Source: CAZXDS01 sp964639525 (GTDB lineage: Bacteria > Bacteroidota > Ignavibacteria > Ignavibacteriales > Melioribacteraceae). Taken from it: a DNA stretch of 35,251 bases. Positions within the stretch are counted from its first letter, which is position 1. Every line of letters begins with the position of its first letter. The notes under the pieces were generated by a model. That model made no database searches, had not been told where the DNA came from, and was given only the letters and a program-made list of their open reading frames with translations. The translations under genes and the position numbers were made by a program. Below are positions 15,571 to 24,450 of this stretch, in pieces. The stretch spans positions 1 to 35,251 of the forward strand of contig CAZXDS010000009.1 of the NCBI GenBank assembly GCA_964639525.1. The letters run 5' to 3'.

Positions 15571-16008
15571 TTATGAAATGTAATTAATTATAATTCCGAT
15601 TAATATTGCTCCTATAAATGAAGATAAATTTCTTACTATGGCAAATCTTTTACCAAAAAAGAAAGCCTCGGCGGGTAATTGGATTATGCCTACTGTTACC
15701 CAAGAAACAATAAAAGCTGTGATTGCAACAATACTGGCTCCATTTTTCAATAATCCTGCGGCAATAACATAACTTACAATAGGATTTCCGAGCGATATAC
15801 TTCCAAATACAGCAGCTACCACGGGATCCAGAAATATATTACCTGAAAATATCTTCGCATAAAAATTTTCCGGAACAATTGCTTGAACAAATGCCACAAT
15901 CAATAGAACAGAAAAAATAATTGGAATGGCAAATCTAAATGCCACCCAAGTTTTTTTGAGTATAATTTTAAATTTCTTTTTGTTTAACATTTGTTTTCCA
16001 TTGCTCAC
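15571..16008 (-). CDS. Half-size permease (145 aa), N-terminal-half type
   Basis: This 145-residue membrane protein has about four hydrophobic helices. The conserved region is FGSISLGNPIVSYVIAAGLL, then AITAFIVSWVTVGIIQLPAE and FFFGKRFAIVRN. Like its neighbour at 15057 it resembles half of a PF03773-type permease. Its start overlaps the cation transporter stop by 4 nt (16005-16008). A true start at the second Met (residue 7) is possible, but the overlapping ATG gives the coupling seen here. No metal-binding cysteines are seen. Confidence 0.72.
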   Translation of the reverse strand: MSNGKQMLNKKKFKIILKKTWVAFRFAIPIIFSVLLIVAFVQAIVPENFYAKIFSGNIFLDPVVAAVFGSISLGNPIVSYVIAAGLLKNGASIVAITAFIVSWVTVGIIQLPAEAFFFGKRFAIVRNLSSFIGAILIGIIINYIS

Positions 16009-16904
16009 TTTTTAATCAACTCATCCGTATCACATCTATCACACTCAAATTGAAGTGTAACATGCCCGATTTCAAATTCATCGTGTAAAATATTTTCAAC
16101 TTTTTCTAATAAATCTTCGGTATTGCTAACCATCATATCCTTAACTTTTACATGCGCTTCAAAATGAATATCTTTTTCATTCACTTTCCAAAAATGAACG
16201 TGATGAATATTTTTAATGTCTTCAATAGTCATTAATTCCGTTTCAATATCATTAATCGAAATATTTTCCGGTGCTCCCATCATAAGAACAGTAACCGCTT
16301 CTTTAACAATCTCCCAACTTTCTTTAATTATGTAAATCGAAATAAATACTGTAATAACGGGATCTAACCAATAGATATTGTAAAAGTAAATGAATATTCC
16401 GCCGAGAATAACTCCAAAGCTCGAAACTGCATCACTTAGCAGATGGAGATATGCAGCACGAATATTTATACTTTCTTTTGAACCTGATTTAAGAAGCAGC
16501 GTTCCGGCTATGTTTGCAGCGAGTCCAATGGACGCAACTATAATCATAAGTCCGCCTTTAACTGTACTCGGATTCATAAACCGTTGATAAGCCTCAAAGA
16601 AAAGATAAAAACTAATTCCAATTAAAACGGAAGCATTAAATACAGCAGCTATAATCTCTGCCCTCTTATACCCAAAAGTATAATTCTCATCATTTGGGCG
16701 GCGATTCAACCAAATAGCGATATAGCTGATTATTACAGCAATACCGTCGCTGAAATTATGAAGCGCATCTGAAATAAGTGAAAGACTTCCGGAAATAATT
16801 CCACCGATTATTTCCGCAACAGTTATTAAAAAATTAAGCATTATTGTAATGAATAATCTTCCTCCGGAAACCTCCGAAGTATGGTGGTGGTGTGAATTCC
16901 CCAT
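16005..16904 (-). CDS. Cation diffusion facilitator family transporter
   Basis: This 299-residue protein is a CDF (CzcD/ZnT-like) exporter. A His-rich N-terminal stretch (HHHH, residues 5-8) precedes six membrane helices. The metal site is built from H49 and D53 in DALHNFSD (helix II) and H154 and D158 in YLHLLSDA (helix V). That His-Asp/His-Asp pattern favours zinc. The C-terminal cytosolic domain (about 205-299) has HHVHFW and HVTLQFECDRCD, typical metal-binding positions. It is the first gene of a coupled operon with two half-permeases and mlaEFD. Ribosome binding site AAGGAG lies 13 nt upstream. No metal-responsive operator was recognised. Confidence 0.92.
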   Translation of the reverse strand: MGNSHHHHTSEVSGGRLFITIMLNFLITVAEIIGGIISGSLSLISDALHNFSDGIAVIISYIAIWLNRRPNDENYTFGYKRAEIIAAVFNASVLIGISFYLFFEAYQRFMNPSTVKGGLMIIVASIGLAANIAGTLLLKSGSKESINIRAAYLHLLSDAVSSFGVILGGIFIYFYNIYWLDPVITVFISIYIIKESWEIVKEAVTVLMMGAPENISINDIETELMTIEDIKNIHHVHFWKVNEKDIHFEAHVKVKDMMVSNTEDLLEKVENILHDEFEIGHVTLQFECDRCDTDELIKK

Positions 16905-16976
16905 ATTAAAATATAGCTCCTTTTTTGTAAAATATTATCCATGCCCTGCAACGAACAATATCTAATAATTTTTAAT

Positions 16977-17097
16977 TGAGTCCATTCTAAAAAGTAATAT
17001 TTTGACTAACCCACGACTTCAGCCGTGGGGAAACAGACTAAAAACGAACTTCCCCAAACGGACTTTAGTCCGTTTGGGGCTTTTTAGAGTGGACTCA
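16977..17097. mobile_element. 121-bp inverted-repeat element, copy B (opposite orientation)
   Basis: The element is inverted relative to A and C. Ends are TGAGTCCATTCTAAAAAG and CTTTTTAGAGTGGACTCA. Hairpins are at 17010-17029 (one G-T wobble) and 17052-17079. Flanking ATT/AAT extends the inverted repeat by two bases. It lies between the cfa stop (17121) and the cation transporter start. Exactly 121 bp. Confidence 0.9.
17052..17085 (+). terminator. Terminator-like hairpin in copy B, facing right
   Basis: CCCCAAACGGAC-TTTA-GTCCGTTTGGGG is followed by CTTTTT at 17080-17085. It would end rightward transcription, but all nearby genes run leftward, so it is unlikely to act as their terminator in this orientation. 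Confidence 0.4.
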
Positions 17098-17120
17098 ATC
17101 ATGAATATTTCATAATTTTG

Positions 17121-18242
17121 TTACCTAAAAGTTTTATATCCGCCTAACACTCCGTTTTTGGAAAGAACAATTTGCCAAAGCTGATTGTGCCTTGCTCTAA
17201 ATGAACCTGCACTTGGAAGCAAAAAATATTTCCACATTCTGTAAAAACGTTCGTCAAAATTATGTTTTAGTTTATCCCAGTTTGCGTCAAAATTTTTATC
17301 CCATGCCATTAAGGTTTTACCGTAATCAACACCGAAATTGTGCAAATCTTCAACTACAAACAATCCCTCTGCCGCTTTGCTCAATTGTGCAATTGAAGGC
17401 AGCATTCCGTTGGGAAAAATATATTTATGTGTCCATGCATCAATGCTTTTTAGCGAACGAATTTCACCTATTGTGTGAAGAAGAAAAATTCCATCGTCTT
17501 TCAAACAGCGGTTAGCCGTTTCAAAATATTCTCTGTAATTTTTATATCCAACGTGTTCAATCATTCCTACACTTACAATTCTGTCAAATTTTTCATTCAA
17601 GGCTCTGTAATCCATAAGCCTGAATTCAACCGGCAACCTTTCACATAATTGTCTTCCGAGCTTAACTTGTTCCTTTGATAATGTTAATCCGACAACTTTA
17701 ACGTCATATTTTTCGGCGGCAAATTTTCCAAAAGCACCCCAGCCGCAGCCAATATCCAAAACTCGCATTCCCGGTTTGAGATATAATTTTCTGCAAATCA
17801 ATTCCAGTTTGTTTTCCTGTGCTTCGTCAAGAGTTTCTGCATTTTTCCAATAAGCACTGCTGTAATTCATCCGCTTATCCAGCATATTTTTAAATAGTTC
17901 GTTTCCCAAATCATAATGCTTTCTAACCGCTTCAACCGCTCTTTTTCTTGTCTGCATATTTAAAAGCCAAAAACCGGCAAGTTGTAAAGATATTTTATAA
18001 TTATGTTTAACTTTCTGCTGCAAATCCGCTCTTATAATTCTGAATGCCATTTCATCAAGTTTGTCGCAATCCCACCAGCCATCCATATAAGATTCGCCGA
18101 AACCGAGTTCCACTTCCGTAATTGCACGTTTATAAAAACGTTCGTTATGCACTTGGATATCCCAAGGATTTTTGCCGTTTATTTCAATTCCGGCATAATT
18201 TAGTAATTCATTTACAAGCTGTTTGTAACGCTTTTTTGCCAT
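17121..18242 (-). CDS. cfa: Cyclopropane-fatty-acyl-phospholipid synthase
   Basis: This 373-residue enzyme adds a methylene group from S-adenosylmethionine to unsaturated acyl chains of membrane lipids, which hardens the membrane under stress. Markers are HYDLGNELFKNMLDKRMNYS, the SAM motif VLDIGCGWGAFGKF (about 160-173), VVGLTLSKEQ, and VSVGMIEHVGYKNYREYF. The tail SFRARHNQLWQIVLSK is typical. Length is close to E. coli Cfa (382). The ATG is preceded by a good ribosome binding site, GAGGTGA. It may be read with the S2P gene upstream, though a 165-bp gap separates them. Confidence 0.95.
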   Translation of the reverse strand: MAKKRYKQLVNELLNYAGIEINGKNPWDIQVHNERFYKRAITEVELGFGESYMDGWWDCDKLDEMAFRIIRADLQQKVKHNYKISLQLAGFWLLNMQTRKRAVEAVRKHYDLGNELFKNMLDKRMNYSSAYWKNAETLDEAQENKLELICRKLYLKPGMRVLDIGCGWGAFGKFAAEKYDVKVVGLTLSKEQVKLGRQLCERLPVEFRLMDYRALNEKFDRIVSVGMIEHVGYKNYREYFETANRCLKDDGIFLLHTIGEIRSLKSIDAWTHKYIFPNGMLPSIAQLSKAAEGLFVVEDLHNFGVDYGKTLMAWDKNFDANWDKLKHNFDERFYRMWKYFLLPSAGSFRARHNQLWQIVLSKNGVLGGYKTFR

Positions 18243-18407
18243 AGTTTCACCTCAGTTTTTATTTACTTTTACTATAACAATCTTATATTAGCTTATTTCG
18301 TAAAATGAACAAAAAGCGAAAACAAAACGAATTAAGTTAACACATCTGCAAATTAATTTATTAAATTTGAAAATTATTCGTGCAATTCCAAACTATCTTT
18401 CAAACAT

Positions 18408-19544
18408 TTATTTATTAACATTTGTATGTGTTAAAAACGAAATTATACTTTCACGACTCAACATACCTACAACTTTTTCTTCTTCAAAAACAGGTAATTG
18501 ATTTACCCCGTTTTTATCCATTGTTTTTAAAGTTTCAATCAAAGGAAAGTTTACATCAACTTTTTTTACTTGTTCAAGAGGCTTCATCACTTCCGTAACA
18601 TTTACAAAATCCCATTTTTCCTTAGGAACTTTTTTAATATCGTGAACAGTCAATAATCCTATATATTTTCCTCTTTCTTCTACAATAAAGGCTCTTCTAT
18701 GCCTGATTAGAATTTCATTTTGGATAAATTCTGAAATTGTTGTATCGGCAGGAACCAAACCGTAGGCTTTTGTCATAGCTTCTTCTACAGTATGTCCGTC
18801 AAGAAATTTTGATAATTTTTCTTTTTGAATTTGTGCAAATGCAGCACTCTCCAAAAACCAGCCGATAAATGACATCCAAATACCGTCAACAAAAAATCCG
18901 GCCATCATTTCAAAAAAACCGAACATTATTAAAATAAATCCGAATAAACGTCCTACACCTGCCGCAATTTTTGTTGCTTTATCAAAATCTTTTTTCCTAC
19001 CCCAAATTATTGCACGAAGTATTCTTCCTCCATCTAAAGGGAAACCCGGTATTATGTTAAAAATACCGAGAATTAAATTTATTAGTCCGAGATAATGAAA
19101 TAAAGCATAAAGATAAATATTCTCTTTGAAAAGTAATGCAGCTCCATAAAAAAGACCGGCAAGCACAAAGGTTACAACAGGACCTGCCGCCGCAATGAAA
19201 AATTCTTCAATTGGTTTTCGCGGTTCCTCCTGAATTTCAGAAATACCACCGAAAACAAAAAGTTTAATCTGTTTAACATTATAATTATATTTTTTTGCAA
19301 CAACCGAATGCCCGACTTCGTGCAGCAACACACTAACAAAAAAGAGCAATGATGTAATTGTTCCGACAAGCCAATAAGAAATCTCAGACCAGCCTTTGTA
19401 TTCACTGGGGAAATAGCTGCCGGCGAGAATCCAGGCAACAAAAACAAGTATCAGAAACCATGAATAGTCAAATGTTAACGGTATCCCGAAAAGTTTACCT
19501 AATCTTATTTGATTTTTCTTAAATGATGTTTGCATAAAATCCAT
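18408..19544 (-). CDS. Site-2 protease (M50 family) with CBS domain pair
   Basis: This 378-residue intramembrane zinc protease cuts membrane-embedded substrates. Motifs are LLHEVGHS (His75, Glu76, His79) and NIIPGFPLDGGR (Asp171 third zinc ligand), in a six-helix core (about 15-235). Two CBS domains occupy 250-375 (VEEAMTKAYGLVPADTTISE; LKTMDKNGVNQLPVFEEEKV), as in the archaeal MjS2P. The CBS pair may sense adenine nucleotides. The start could also be the ATG at 19533-19535 (residue 4), since an upstream GGA serves either. Its substrate is unknown; anti-sigma factors are the usual targets. Confidence 0.93.
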   Translation of the reverse strand: MDFMQTSFKKNQIRLGKLFGIPLTFDYSWFLILVFVAWILAGSYFPSEYKGWSEISYWLVGTITSLLFFVSVLLHEVGHSVVAKKYNYNVKQIKLFVFGGISEIQEEPRKPIEEFFIAAAGPVVTFVLAGLFYGAALLFKENIYLYALFHYLGLINLILGIFNIIPGFPLDGGRILRAIIWGRKKDFDKATKIAAGVGRLFGFILIMFGFFEMMAGFFVDGIWMSFIGWFLESAAFAQIQKEKLSKFLDGHTVEEAMTKAYGLVPADTTISEFIQNEILIRHRRAFIVEERGKYIGLLTVHDIKKVPKEKWDFVNVTEVMKPLEQVKKVDVNFPLIETLKTMDKNGVNQLPVFEEEKVVGMLSRESIISFLTHTNVNK

Positions 19545-19654
19545 TTACATTAATTTATAAAAATTCAATTCGCAATAACACGGAATACTTATTGTTTTCT
19601 CAAAACACAAATCAGAGCAATTTATTTTAATCCTTACATAAAATAAATCATTTC

Positions 19655-20200
19655 TTAAAAAAGATGTTTTTGAACAGACGAGCCGATTAAAATCATAGCG
19701 GTTCCGTCCATTATTAAACTGATACCAACAAGTAAACCAATTAACCAAAGCAAACTGATTGGCCAGCCGATTAAAAATATAAATGCGATTACAAAGGAAA
19801 TTAAACCGTTGAATATCATCCAAATCCAGCCTTTAACAGGACGAAATTCCAACCCGAACATAATACCGGCAAATCCGTCGAAAAAGAAATATATCATTAG
19901 TAAAATACCAACGGCAGCAACGCCTGTCATTGGTTTATATAAAATCAATGCTCCGATTATAAAAAGTAAAAACGGTTTAAGCCACGCCATCAATTTTGTG
20001 TTGTAACTTTTTGTTACGTGATAAGCCGAAATTATACTGCCAACAATCAGCAGCCAACCCATTAACAAAGAAATTGTTAACGACGTTATATCGGGCAAAA
20101 GAATAGCAAAAATTCCGGCAAGCAAAAGCAAAACACCCGAAACAGTAGAATGTGTTTTGAATTTATGCCTTAGTTCATCTTCTATAAAATATTGTCTCAT
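19655..20200 (-). CDS. HdeD family membrane protein
   Basis: This 181-residue inner membrane protein has six hydrophobic helices and matches the HdeD/DUF308 pattern: GVLLLLAGIFAILLPDI, then LLMGWLLIVGSI, and DGTAMILIGSS in the last repeat. HdeD is associated with acid stress in E. coli; the role here is inferred by family only. The start overlaps the stop of the APC permease by 4 nt (20197-20200), so the pair is coupled. An unassigned gap of 110 nt follows before the S2P gene. Confidence 0.88.
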   Translation of the reverse strand: MRQYFIEDELRHKFKTHSTVSGVLLLLAGIFAILLPDITSLTISLLMGWLLIVGSIISAYHVTKSYNTKLMAWLKPFLLFIIGALILYKPMTGVAAVGILLMIYFFFDGFAGIMFGLEFRPVKGWIWMIFNGLISFVIAFIFLIGWPISLLWLIGLLVGISLIMDGTAMILIGSSVQKHLF

Positions 20201-21516
20201 TTCTTCATCCCCTTTTCATTGCTGTTATGATAATGAATCTTTTGAAATTCTCTATTTTTAACAATTCTATATAAATACTCAACTGCAAAAGAAGCTACAA
20301 ATGTAATAATTGTGCCGTAAAAAACAGCTCTTTGATCTATCCACTGAAAATAAAGAAGCAGAAGAAACACAAAGCTTATCAGCAAGAGATTAAACGAAAC
20401 AAATACTCTGCTGCCGCCGATTTCCTTAATTAATTTAAGATGCGAAATCATCACAAAAATATAAATTACCGTAAATACCGAGCTTGTTATTGCCGCAACA
20501 CCACCAATATTAAAAAGCAAAGCAAATAGTATTCCGAGTCCCGCTGTAATATAAAGACCTTCGGTAGTACCAAACCATTCTTTCCGTTCAAAAAACTCCG
20601 GAAGTTCTCCTTCTTTAGCAAACGAATATGCGGTATTTGCTCCGCCGTAAAGTGTTGCATTAAGAGCAGAGGAAATTGAGAATAACGCTCCGATAGAAAT
20701 AAGCAGAAAACCAAAATTACCAATAAACGGTTTTGCCGCAACCGCAAGTGCATTATCTTTTGAAGCTATCAATTGTTTCAAAGGAAGATTTCCGACAGCT
20801 ACAAGTGCAACAAGCACATACACAATCGATACGATAATAATACTGATAATAATTGCACGCGGAACATTTCTTTTCGGGTTTTCCATGTTTTCCGACATAT
20901 TTGTTACCAACCCGAATCCCATATATGAAAGGAAAAATATTACGGAAGCGTGAATCATTCCGCTTACATGGGATGTATTAAAAGAAGGAGCAATTAATTC
21001 CGGTTTTATTGTAAATAATCCGAATACAATAAAAACTCCGAGAATCAGCAACTTAATCAGCACAATGTAAAACTCCGCTTTACCGATTGCCTTTGAACCG
21101 AAAAAATTAAGAACCGTAAAAAAAGAAATAACAACGGCAACCGTAATTCCAATTGATAACGGCGATGTGGAAAGACCTGCAAGCGGTACAAAATATCCGG
21201 CAAAACCTTTTGCAAAAAGTGAAATGGAAACAACGTAGCTAAGCCACATAAGCACACTTAAACTTCCGGTAATTACAGTGTCGCCGAAACCCTTTAATAC
21301 AAAAGCAATAGGACCGGCGTTGGAAACAATTTTCTTTCCGAATTTCATATACGTATAAGCAACAGCCAAAGCATATAAAGCCGAAATAATAAATGTTTCA
21401 GGCAAATTTTGCTTTGCAATTTCCGCGCCAACTCCGAAAATAGAAAATATACTTGCTCCAATCATTGTCCCTACAGCCATTGAAACCGCACCCGCTAATG
21501 ATATTTTTTTCTGCAT
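20197..21516 (-). CDS. APC-superfamily amino acid permease
   Basis: This 439-residue transporter has about twelve membrane helices. It begins LAGAVSMAVGTMIGASIFSIFG, the conserved APC helix-1 unwound segment with GxGIGAxIF-like character. Helix 6 is FFLSYMGFGLVTNMSENMENP, typical of amino acid/polyamine antiporters. It follows UspA by 33 nt, and APC-plus-Usp neighbourhoods are common in stress clusters. The substrate cannot be told. HdeD follows with a 4-nt overlap. Confidence 0.92.
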   Translation of the reverse strand: MQKKISLAGAVSMAVGTMIGASIFSIFGVGAEIAKQNLPETFIISALYALAVAYTYMKFGKKIVSNAGPIAFVLKGFGDTVITGSLSVLMWLSYVVSISLFAKGFAGYFVPLAGLSTSPLSIGITVAVVISFFTVLNFFGSKAIGKAEFYIVLIKLLILGVFIVFGLFTIKPELIAPSFNTSHVSGMIHASVIFFLSYMGFGLVTNMSENMENPKRNVPRAIIISIIIVSIVYVLVALVAVGNLPLKQLIASKDNALAVAAKPFIGNFGFLLISIGALFSISSALNATLYGGANTAYSFAKEGELPEFFERKEWFGTTEGLYITAGLGILFALLFNIGGVAAITSSVFTVIYIFVMISHLKLIKEIGGSRVFVSFNLLLISFVFLLLLYFQWIDQRAVFYGTIITFVASFAVEYLYRIVKNREFQKIHYHNSNEKGMKK

Positions 21517-21549
21517 TGTTTCTCCCTTGTTTTCAGTAATTGCTAAAAT

Positions 21550-21987
21550 CTATTTAATTAGAACAACCGGCACTTTTGATTTTCTTGCCACTTTTTCTGC
21601 TGTACTTCCCAAAAGCATCCTTTCAACTGCCGAAACACCTTGATGACCAAGGAAAATAGATGTTACCTTTTTCTGTTCTGCAATATTTAGAATTACGTCA
21701 AAAGGAATTCCTTCTATTAAAACTATTCTCACTTTTTTGAATCCTGCTTTCTCAAATTCGGTTTTCCATTTCTGTAGATTTACTTTTGCTATTTTCGTAA
21801 GACTTCCCATTAAATCTAAATTTTCAATTTCAATTCCTTCTATTGAGTCAACATACGGAAATAATCTGTTATCAAGAACGTTAAGAAGAATTAGTTCTTT
21901 TGAGAATCCGGCAAGTTTTTTCAGTTCTTTTTTAACTTTTGCCGAATGTTCCGAAAAATCGGTCGGGAATAATATTTTACGTAACAT
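21550..21987 (-). CDS. UspA-family universal stress protein, single domain
   Basis: This 145-residue protein has one Usp fold. It starts MLRKILFPTDFSEHSAK and contains the ATP-binding motif GHQG-x9-GST near residues 118-133 (FLGHQGVSAVERMLLGSTA), so it should bind ATP. Usp proteins modulate stress survival. It lies between the radical SAM gene (77 nt upstream) and the APC permease (33 nt downstream), probably in one transcript. Confidence 0.93.
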   Translation of the reverse strand: MLRKILFPTDFSEHSAKVKKELKKLAGFSKELILLNVLDNRLFPYVDSIEGIEIENLDLMGSLTKIAKVNLQKWKTEFEKAGFKKVRIVLIEGIPFDVILNIAEQKKVTSIFLGHQGVSAVERMLLGSTAEKVARKSKVPVVLIK

Positions 21988-22064
21988 ACTTCACCTCTAT
22001 TTAATTTATATTTAAATTATTTACAGTTCTACATAGTCTTAGGAACATTCGTTCCAAGTCATTT

Positions 22065-23348
22065 TTAATTCATCCCAACTTCATCTTTTGATAATTTTTT
22101 ATCCGAATTTTTGGGAACAGTGTGCAGAAACTCGCCATATTCCATCGGCTCTTCCAATCTGCACGACCATACAAGTTTGTCGTTGCCATCTTTGTCTTTC
22201 CAATAAGTCATATCAGGGCAGCCGTCGCACATGCTTTGATCACCGTTTTCCATAAAATCAACCGGCTGAATAACCATAACAGTCTGATTGTGAACTTTCT
22301 TCAGCATTCTAAAAGGATTTGCAGCTGCATATTTTAAGTATTTTCCAAGAGCTTTTCTAACCGATTTATTCAAAGTCCACAAACTTAAAAGCGTACTTCT
22401 GCCGAGACTGTTTGTTTTTGGTGCCGCGTAAGAAAGATAGCGATCATATTTCATGTGATAAAATGTCATTACCATTTCAAGGAATCTGTTATCAAGGTAT
22501 CCGAATATTTTATCCTTTGTGCCTATTCTTTGAGACAGCAGCCATTTAAAATCATCCGGTTTTTTAGTGCCGTTTAAGAAAGCAGCCGGACTAAATTCCG
22601 GAAATCTTTCTCTGATTTTTTTTACAATATCCTGTGCCATTAAATTTGTAACTTCCTCGTGGTCGGAATGATAATGAATATCATCAAACACAATTTTTTT
22701 ATCGCCGGCATAAAAATCATAAGGTAAATCAGGAGTAACATAGCGGAATAAAATAAATACCATTGTGTTAATTATATCAATATGCTTCTGCGCAAATTCA
22801 ACCAAATCCGGTACATATTTCAACGTGTCGCCGTAAACAGTTGAATTAAACGAGCATGAAAGTCCGCCTTCGGAAGCAAGCATTTCGGCAAAGTGAAGAC
22901 GCAGTTCATTTAATTCAAGTTCGTTTTTGCCTTCCCATTTCGGACCCCTGCCTCTTCCCTGCTTGCTATCTATGTGGAAAGTAAAACCGAATGCCCCTGC
23001 CTTTTTAAGTTCGTGAAGCAATTCTTTTGTTAAAGCAATTCCGTTTGAATTGATAATCGGTTTTAATCCGCGAGATTTAATTTCCGCCACAAGTTCAACA
23101 ATATTCGGATAAAGCAGCGGCTCACCGCCGGCAATGGAAATACAGTCGGTTTTTCTTACCGATTGAAAAAAGTCCAACTCGTGTTTTATTTGTTCCATCG
23201 ATTTATGCGAATCTTTAATATTTTTTCTGTAACAGCCGTAACAGTTTAAGTTGCAACGTGCAGTCGGTTCAAGCCAAGTTATACCGTTATCCGCATAATT
23301 CCATGGCAACCTGTAAAGTTTTTGCGGATCAATTTCTAATTCTTTCAT
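22065..23348 (-). CDS. Radical SAM protein with C-terminal cysteine cluster
   Basis: This is a 427-residue protein. The radical SAM cluster is CNLNCYGC (Cys32, Cys36, Cys39) and the SAM-binding GGEPLLYPN follows. Near the C-terminus SMCDGCPDMTYWKDKDG and VWSCRLEE add three Cys, which may ligate a second Fe-S cluster as in SPASM-like enzymes. I chose the ATG at 23346-23348 because it has GGAG six nucleotides upstream. A TTG frame would add 11 residues (to 23381), and an ATG at 23360 would add 4. The substrate is not known; it may modify a peptide, but no peptide gene was found nearby. Confidence 0.85.
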   Translation of the reverse strand: MKELEIDPQKLYRLPWNYADNGITWLEPTARCNLNCYGCYRKNIKDSHKSMEQIKHELDFFQSVRKTDCISIAGGEPLLYPNIVELVAEIKSRGLKPIINSNGIALTKELLHELKKAGAFGFTFHIDSKQGRGRGPKWEGKNELELNELRLHFAEMLASEGGLSCSFNSTVYGDTLKYVPDLVEFAQKHIDIINTMVFILFRYVTPDLPYDFYAGDKKIVFDDIHYHSDHEEVTNLMAQDIVKKIRERFPEFSPAAFLNGTKKPDDFKWLLSQRIGTKDKIFGYLDNRFLEMVMTFYHMKYDRYLSYAAPKTNSLGRSTLLSLWTLNKSVRKALGKYLKYAAANPFRMLKKVHNQTVMVIQPVDFMENGDQSMCDGCPDMTYWKDKDGNDKLVWSCRLEEPMEYGEFLHTVPKNSDKKLSKDEVGMN

Positions 23349-23395
23349 TTTTTTCTCCATAATTTTTTCCAAAAAGAGCAAATAAAATACATTTA

Positions 23396-23516
23396 TGAGT
23401 CCGCTCTAAAAAGCCCCAAACGGACTAAAGTCCGTTTGGGGAAGTTCGTTTTTAGTCTGTTTCCCCACGACTGAAGTCGTGGGTTAGTAAAAATATTATT
23501 TTTTAGAATGGACTCA
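23396..23516. mobile_element. 121-bp inverted-repeat element, copy C
   Basis: Ends are TGAGTCCGCTCTAAAAAG and TTTTTTAGAATGGACTCA. Inner hairpins lie at 23414-23441 (perfect 12-bp stem CCCCAAACGGAC, loop TAAA) and 23464-23483. TTTA flanks both sides. It has the same orientation and length as copy A. Confidence 0.9.
23408..23441 (-). terminator. Probable intrinsic terminator within copy C
   Basis: On the minus strand the perfect 12-bp stem (23414-23441) is followed by CTTTTT (23408-23413). It lies 110 nt after the tandem UspA stop and could end that transcript before the radical SAM gene. Confidence 0.6.
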
Positions 23517-23550
23517 TTTATAATTTGTTAAATTTTAATTTTTCAAACAA

Positions 23551-24381
23551 TTAAATCCCTATAAATAAAGGCACATCCGCTCTATTTATTAAGTGTTCGG
23601 TAACACTGCCAATAAAATAATCTTTTAAAAATTTTTGAGAATGCAAGCCCATAACCACTAAATCCGGCGGATAATCGAAAAATGATTTGACTGACGAAAA
23701 GATATCTTTACTTGTCCATTCAATAGCAACTTTTTCAGCACCATAAATTTTCAAATATTTTTTGGCTTCGTTCAAATTTTTAACGCCATATTCTTCATTA
23801 TCGGTTGACATAAATATTTTAATATTAAATTTTCCAATATCAGCAATATGTGCAAACCTTTGCAATGCTCTTGAAGAAGAAATACTTCCATCGAATATAA
23901 TAATAATATTTTCAATCTTCATAAATGAATGCGGTACAGCCAGTATTGGAGTAATTCCACAATTTAGCATTTTATCCAAATAGCTCGAATCAAATCTCTT
24001 TTTGTTTATTCGAAATTCCGATTTTAATCCTGTAACAACAATATCGTAATATTTTATTATATTACCAATATTCTTAATAGGAATACCAATATCATGAAGA
24101 AATGAGAATTCAATTTTATTCTTTTTACATTCCTCTCTGAATTTATTTATTAAATGTTTAGATATATTATTAACATCAGAAATGGTTCCTTTATCGACAT
24201 CTTCATCCCAAATAATTTTATTTGCTTCCATTTTTCCCAATGATTTTTTTATATCCGGGATATCAAAAAATATTCCGGCAGTAACAACTGCATTTTGTTT
24301 TGCCGCAATAAAACATGCATGTTTTATCACAGAATCAATATTTATTGAATTTTCGAGTGGAACGAAGATTCTTCTCAACAT
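23551..24381 (-). CDS. Tandem UspA-family universal stress protein
   Basis: This 276-residue protein has two Usp domains, about 1-145 and 146-276. Both nucleotide motifs look weakened: the first shows TGLKSEFRINKKRFDSS, and the second GLHSQKFLKDYFIGSVTEH, where the second Gly of G-x2-G is Ser. ATP binding may be reduced. It has a good ribosome binding site (GGAG at 24389-24392) and a candidate promoter (24422-24450). The gap to the radical SAM gene holds copy C of the 121-bp element, so it is probably a separate transcript. Confidence 0.9.
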   Translation of the reverse strand: MLRRIFVPLENSINIDSVIKHACFIAAKQNAVVTAGIFFDIPDIKKSLGKMEANKIIWDEDVDKGTISDVNNISKHLINKFREECKKNKIEFSFLHDIGIPIKNIGNIIKYYDIVVTGLKSEFRINKKRFDSSYLDKMLNCGITPILAVPHSFMKIENIIIIFDGSISSSRALQRFAHIADIGKFNIKIFMSTDNEEYGVKNLNEAKKYLKIYGAEKVAIEWTSKDIFSSVKSFFDYPPDLVVMGLHSQKFLKDYFIGSVTEHLINRADVPLFIGI

Positions 24382-24421
24382 TTTATTTCTCCAAAAAATA
24401 ATATTAAATAAACTTAACGTA

Positions 24422-24450
24422 CAAAAGTATAAATTTGAAGTTTAATCCAA
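24422..24450 (-). promoter_or_regulatory. Candidate promoter of the tandem UspA gene
   Basis: Minus strand: TTG (24448-24450), 18 nt, TACTTTTG (24422-24429), an exact TAnnTTTG. It fits the Bacteroidota pattern, with the spacer a little short. It is 41 nt before the start codon. Confidence 0.6.

Noticed and set aside
19545..19823. 92-codon minus-strand frame overlapping HdeD
   Set aside because: It shares most of its length with the HdeD coding region in another frame and lacks any family resemblance.
21988..22064. GGAAC-ATTC-GTTCC inverted repeat before the radical SAM stop as a terminator
   Set aside because: The stem is only 5 bp and no T run follows on the transcribed strand.
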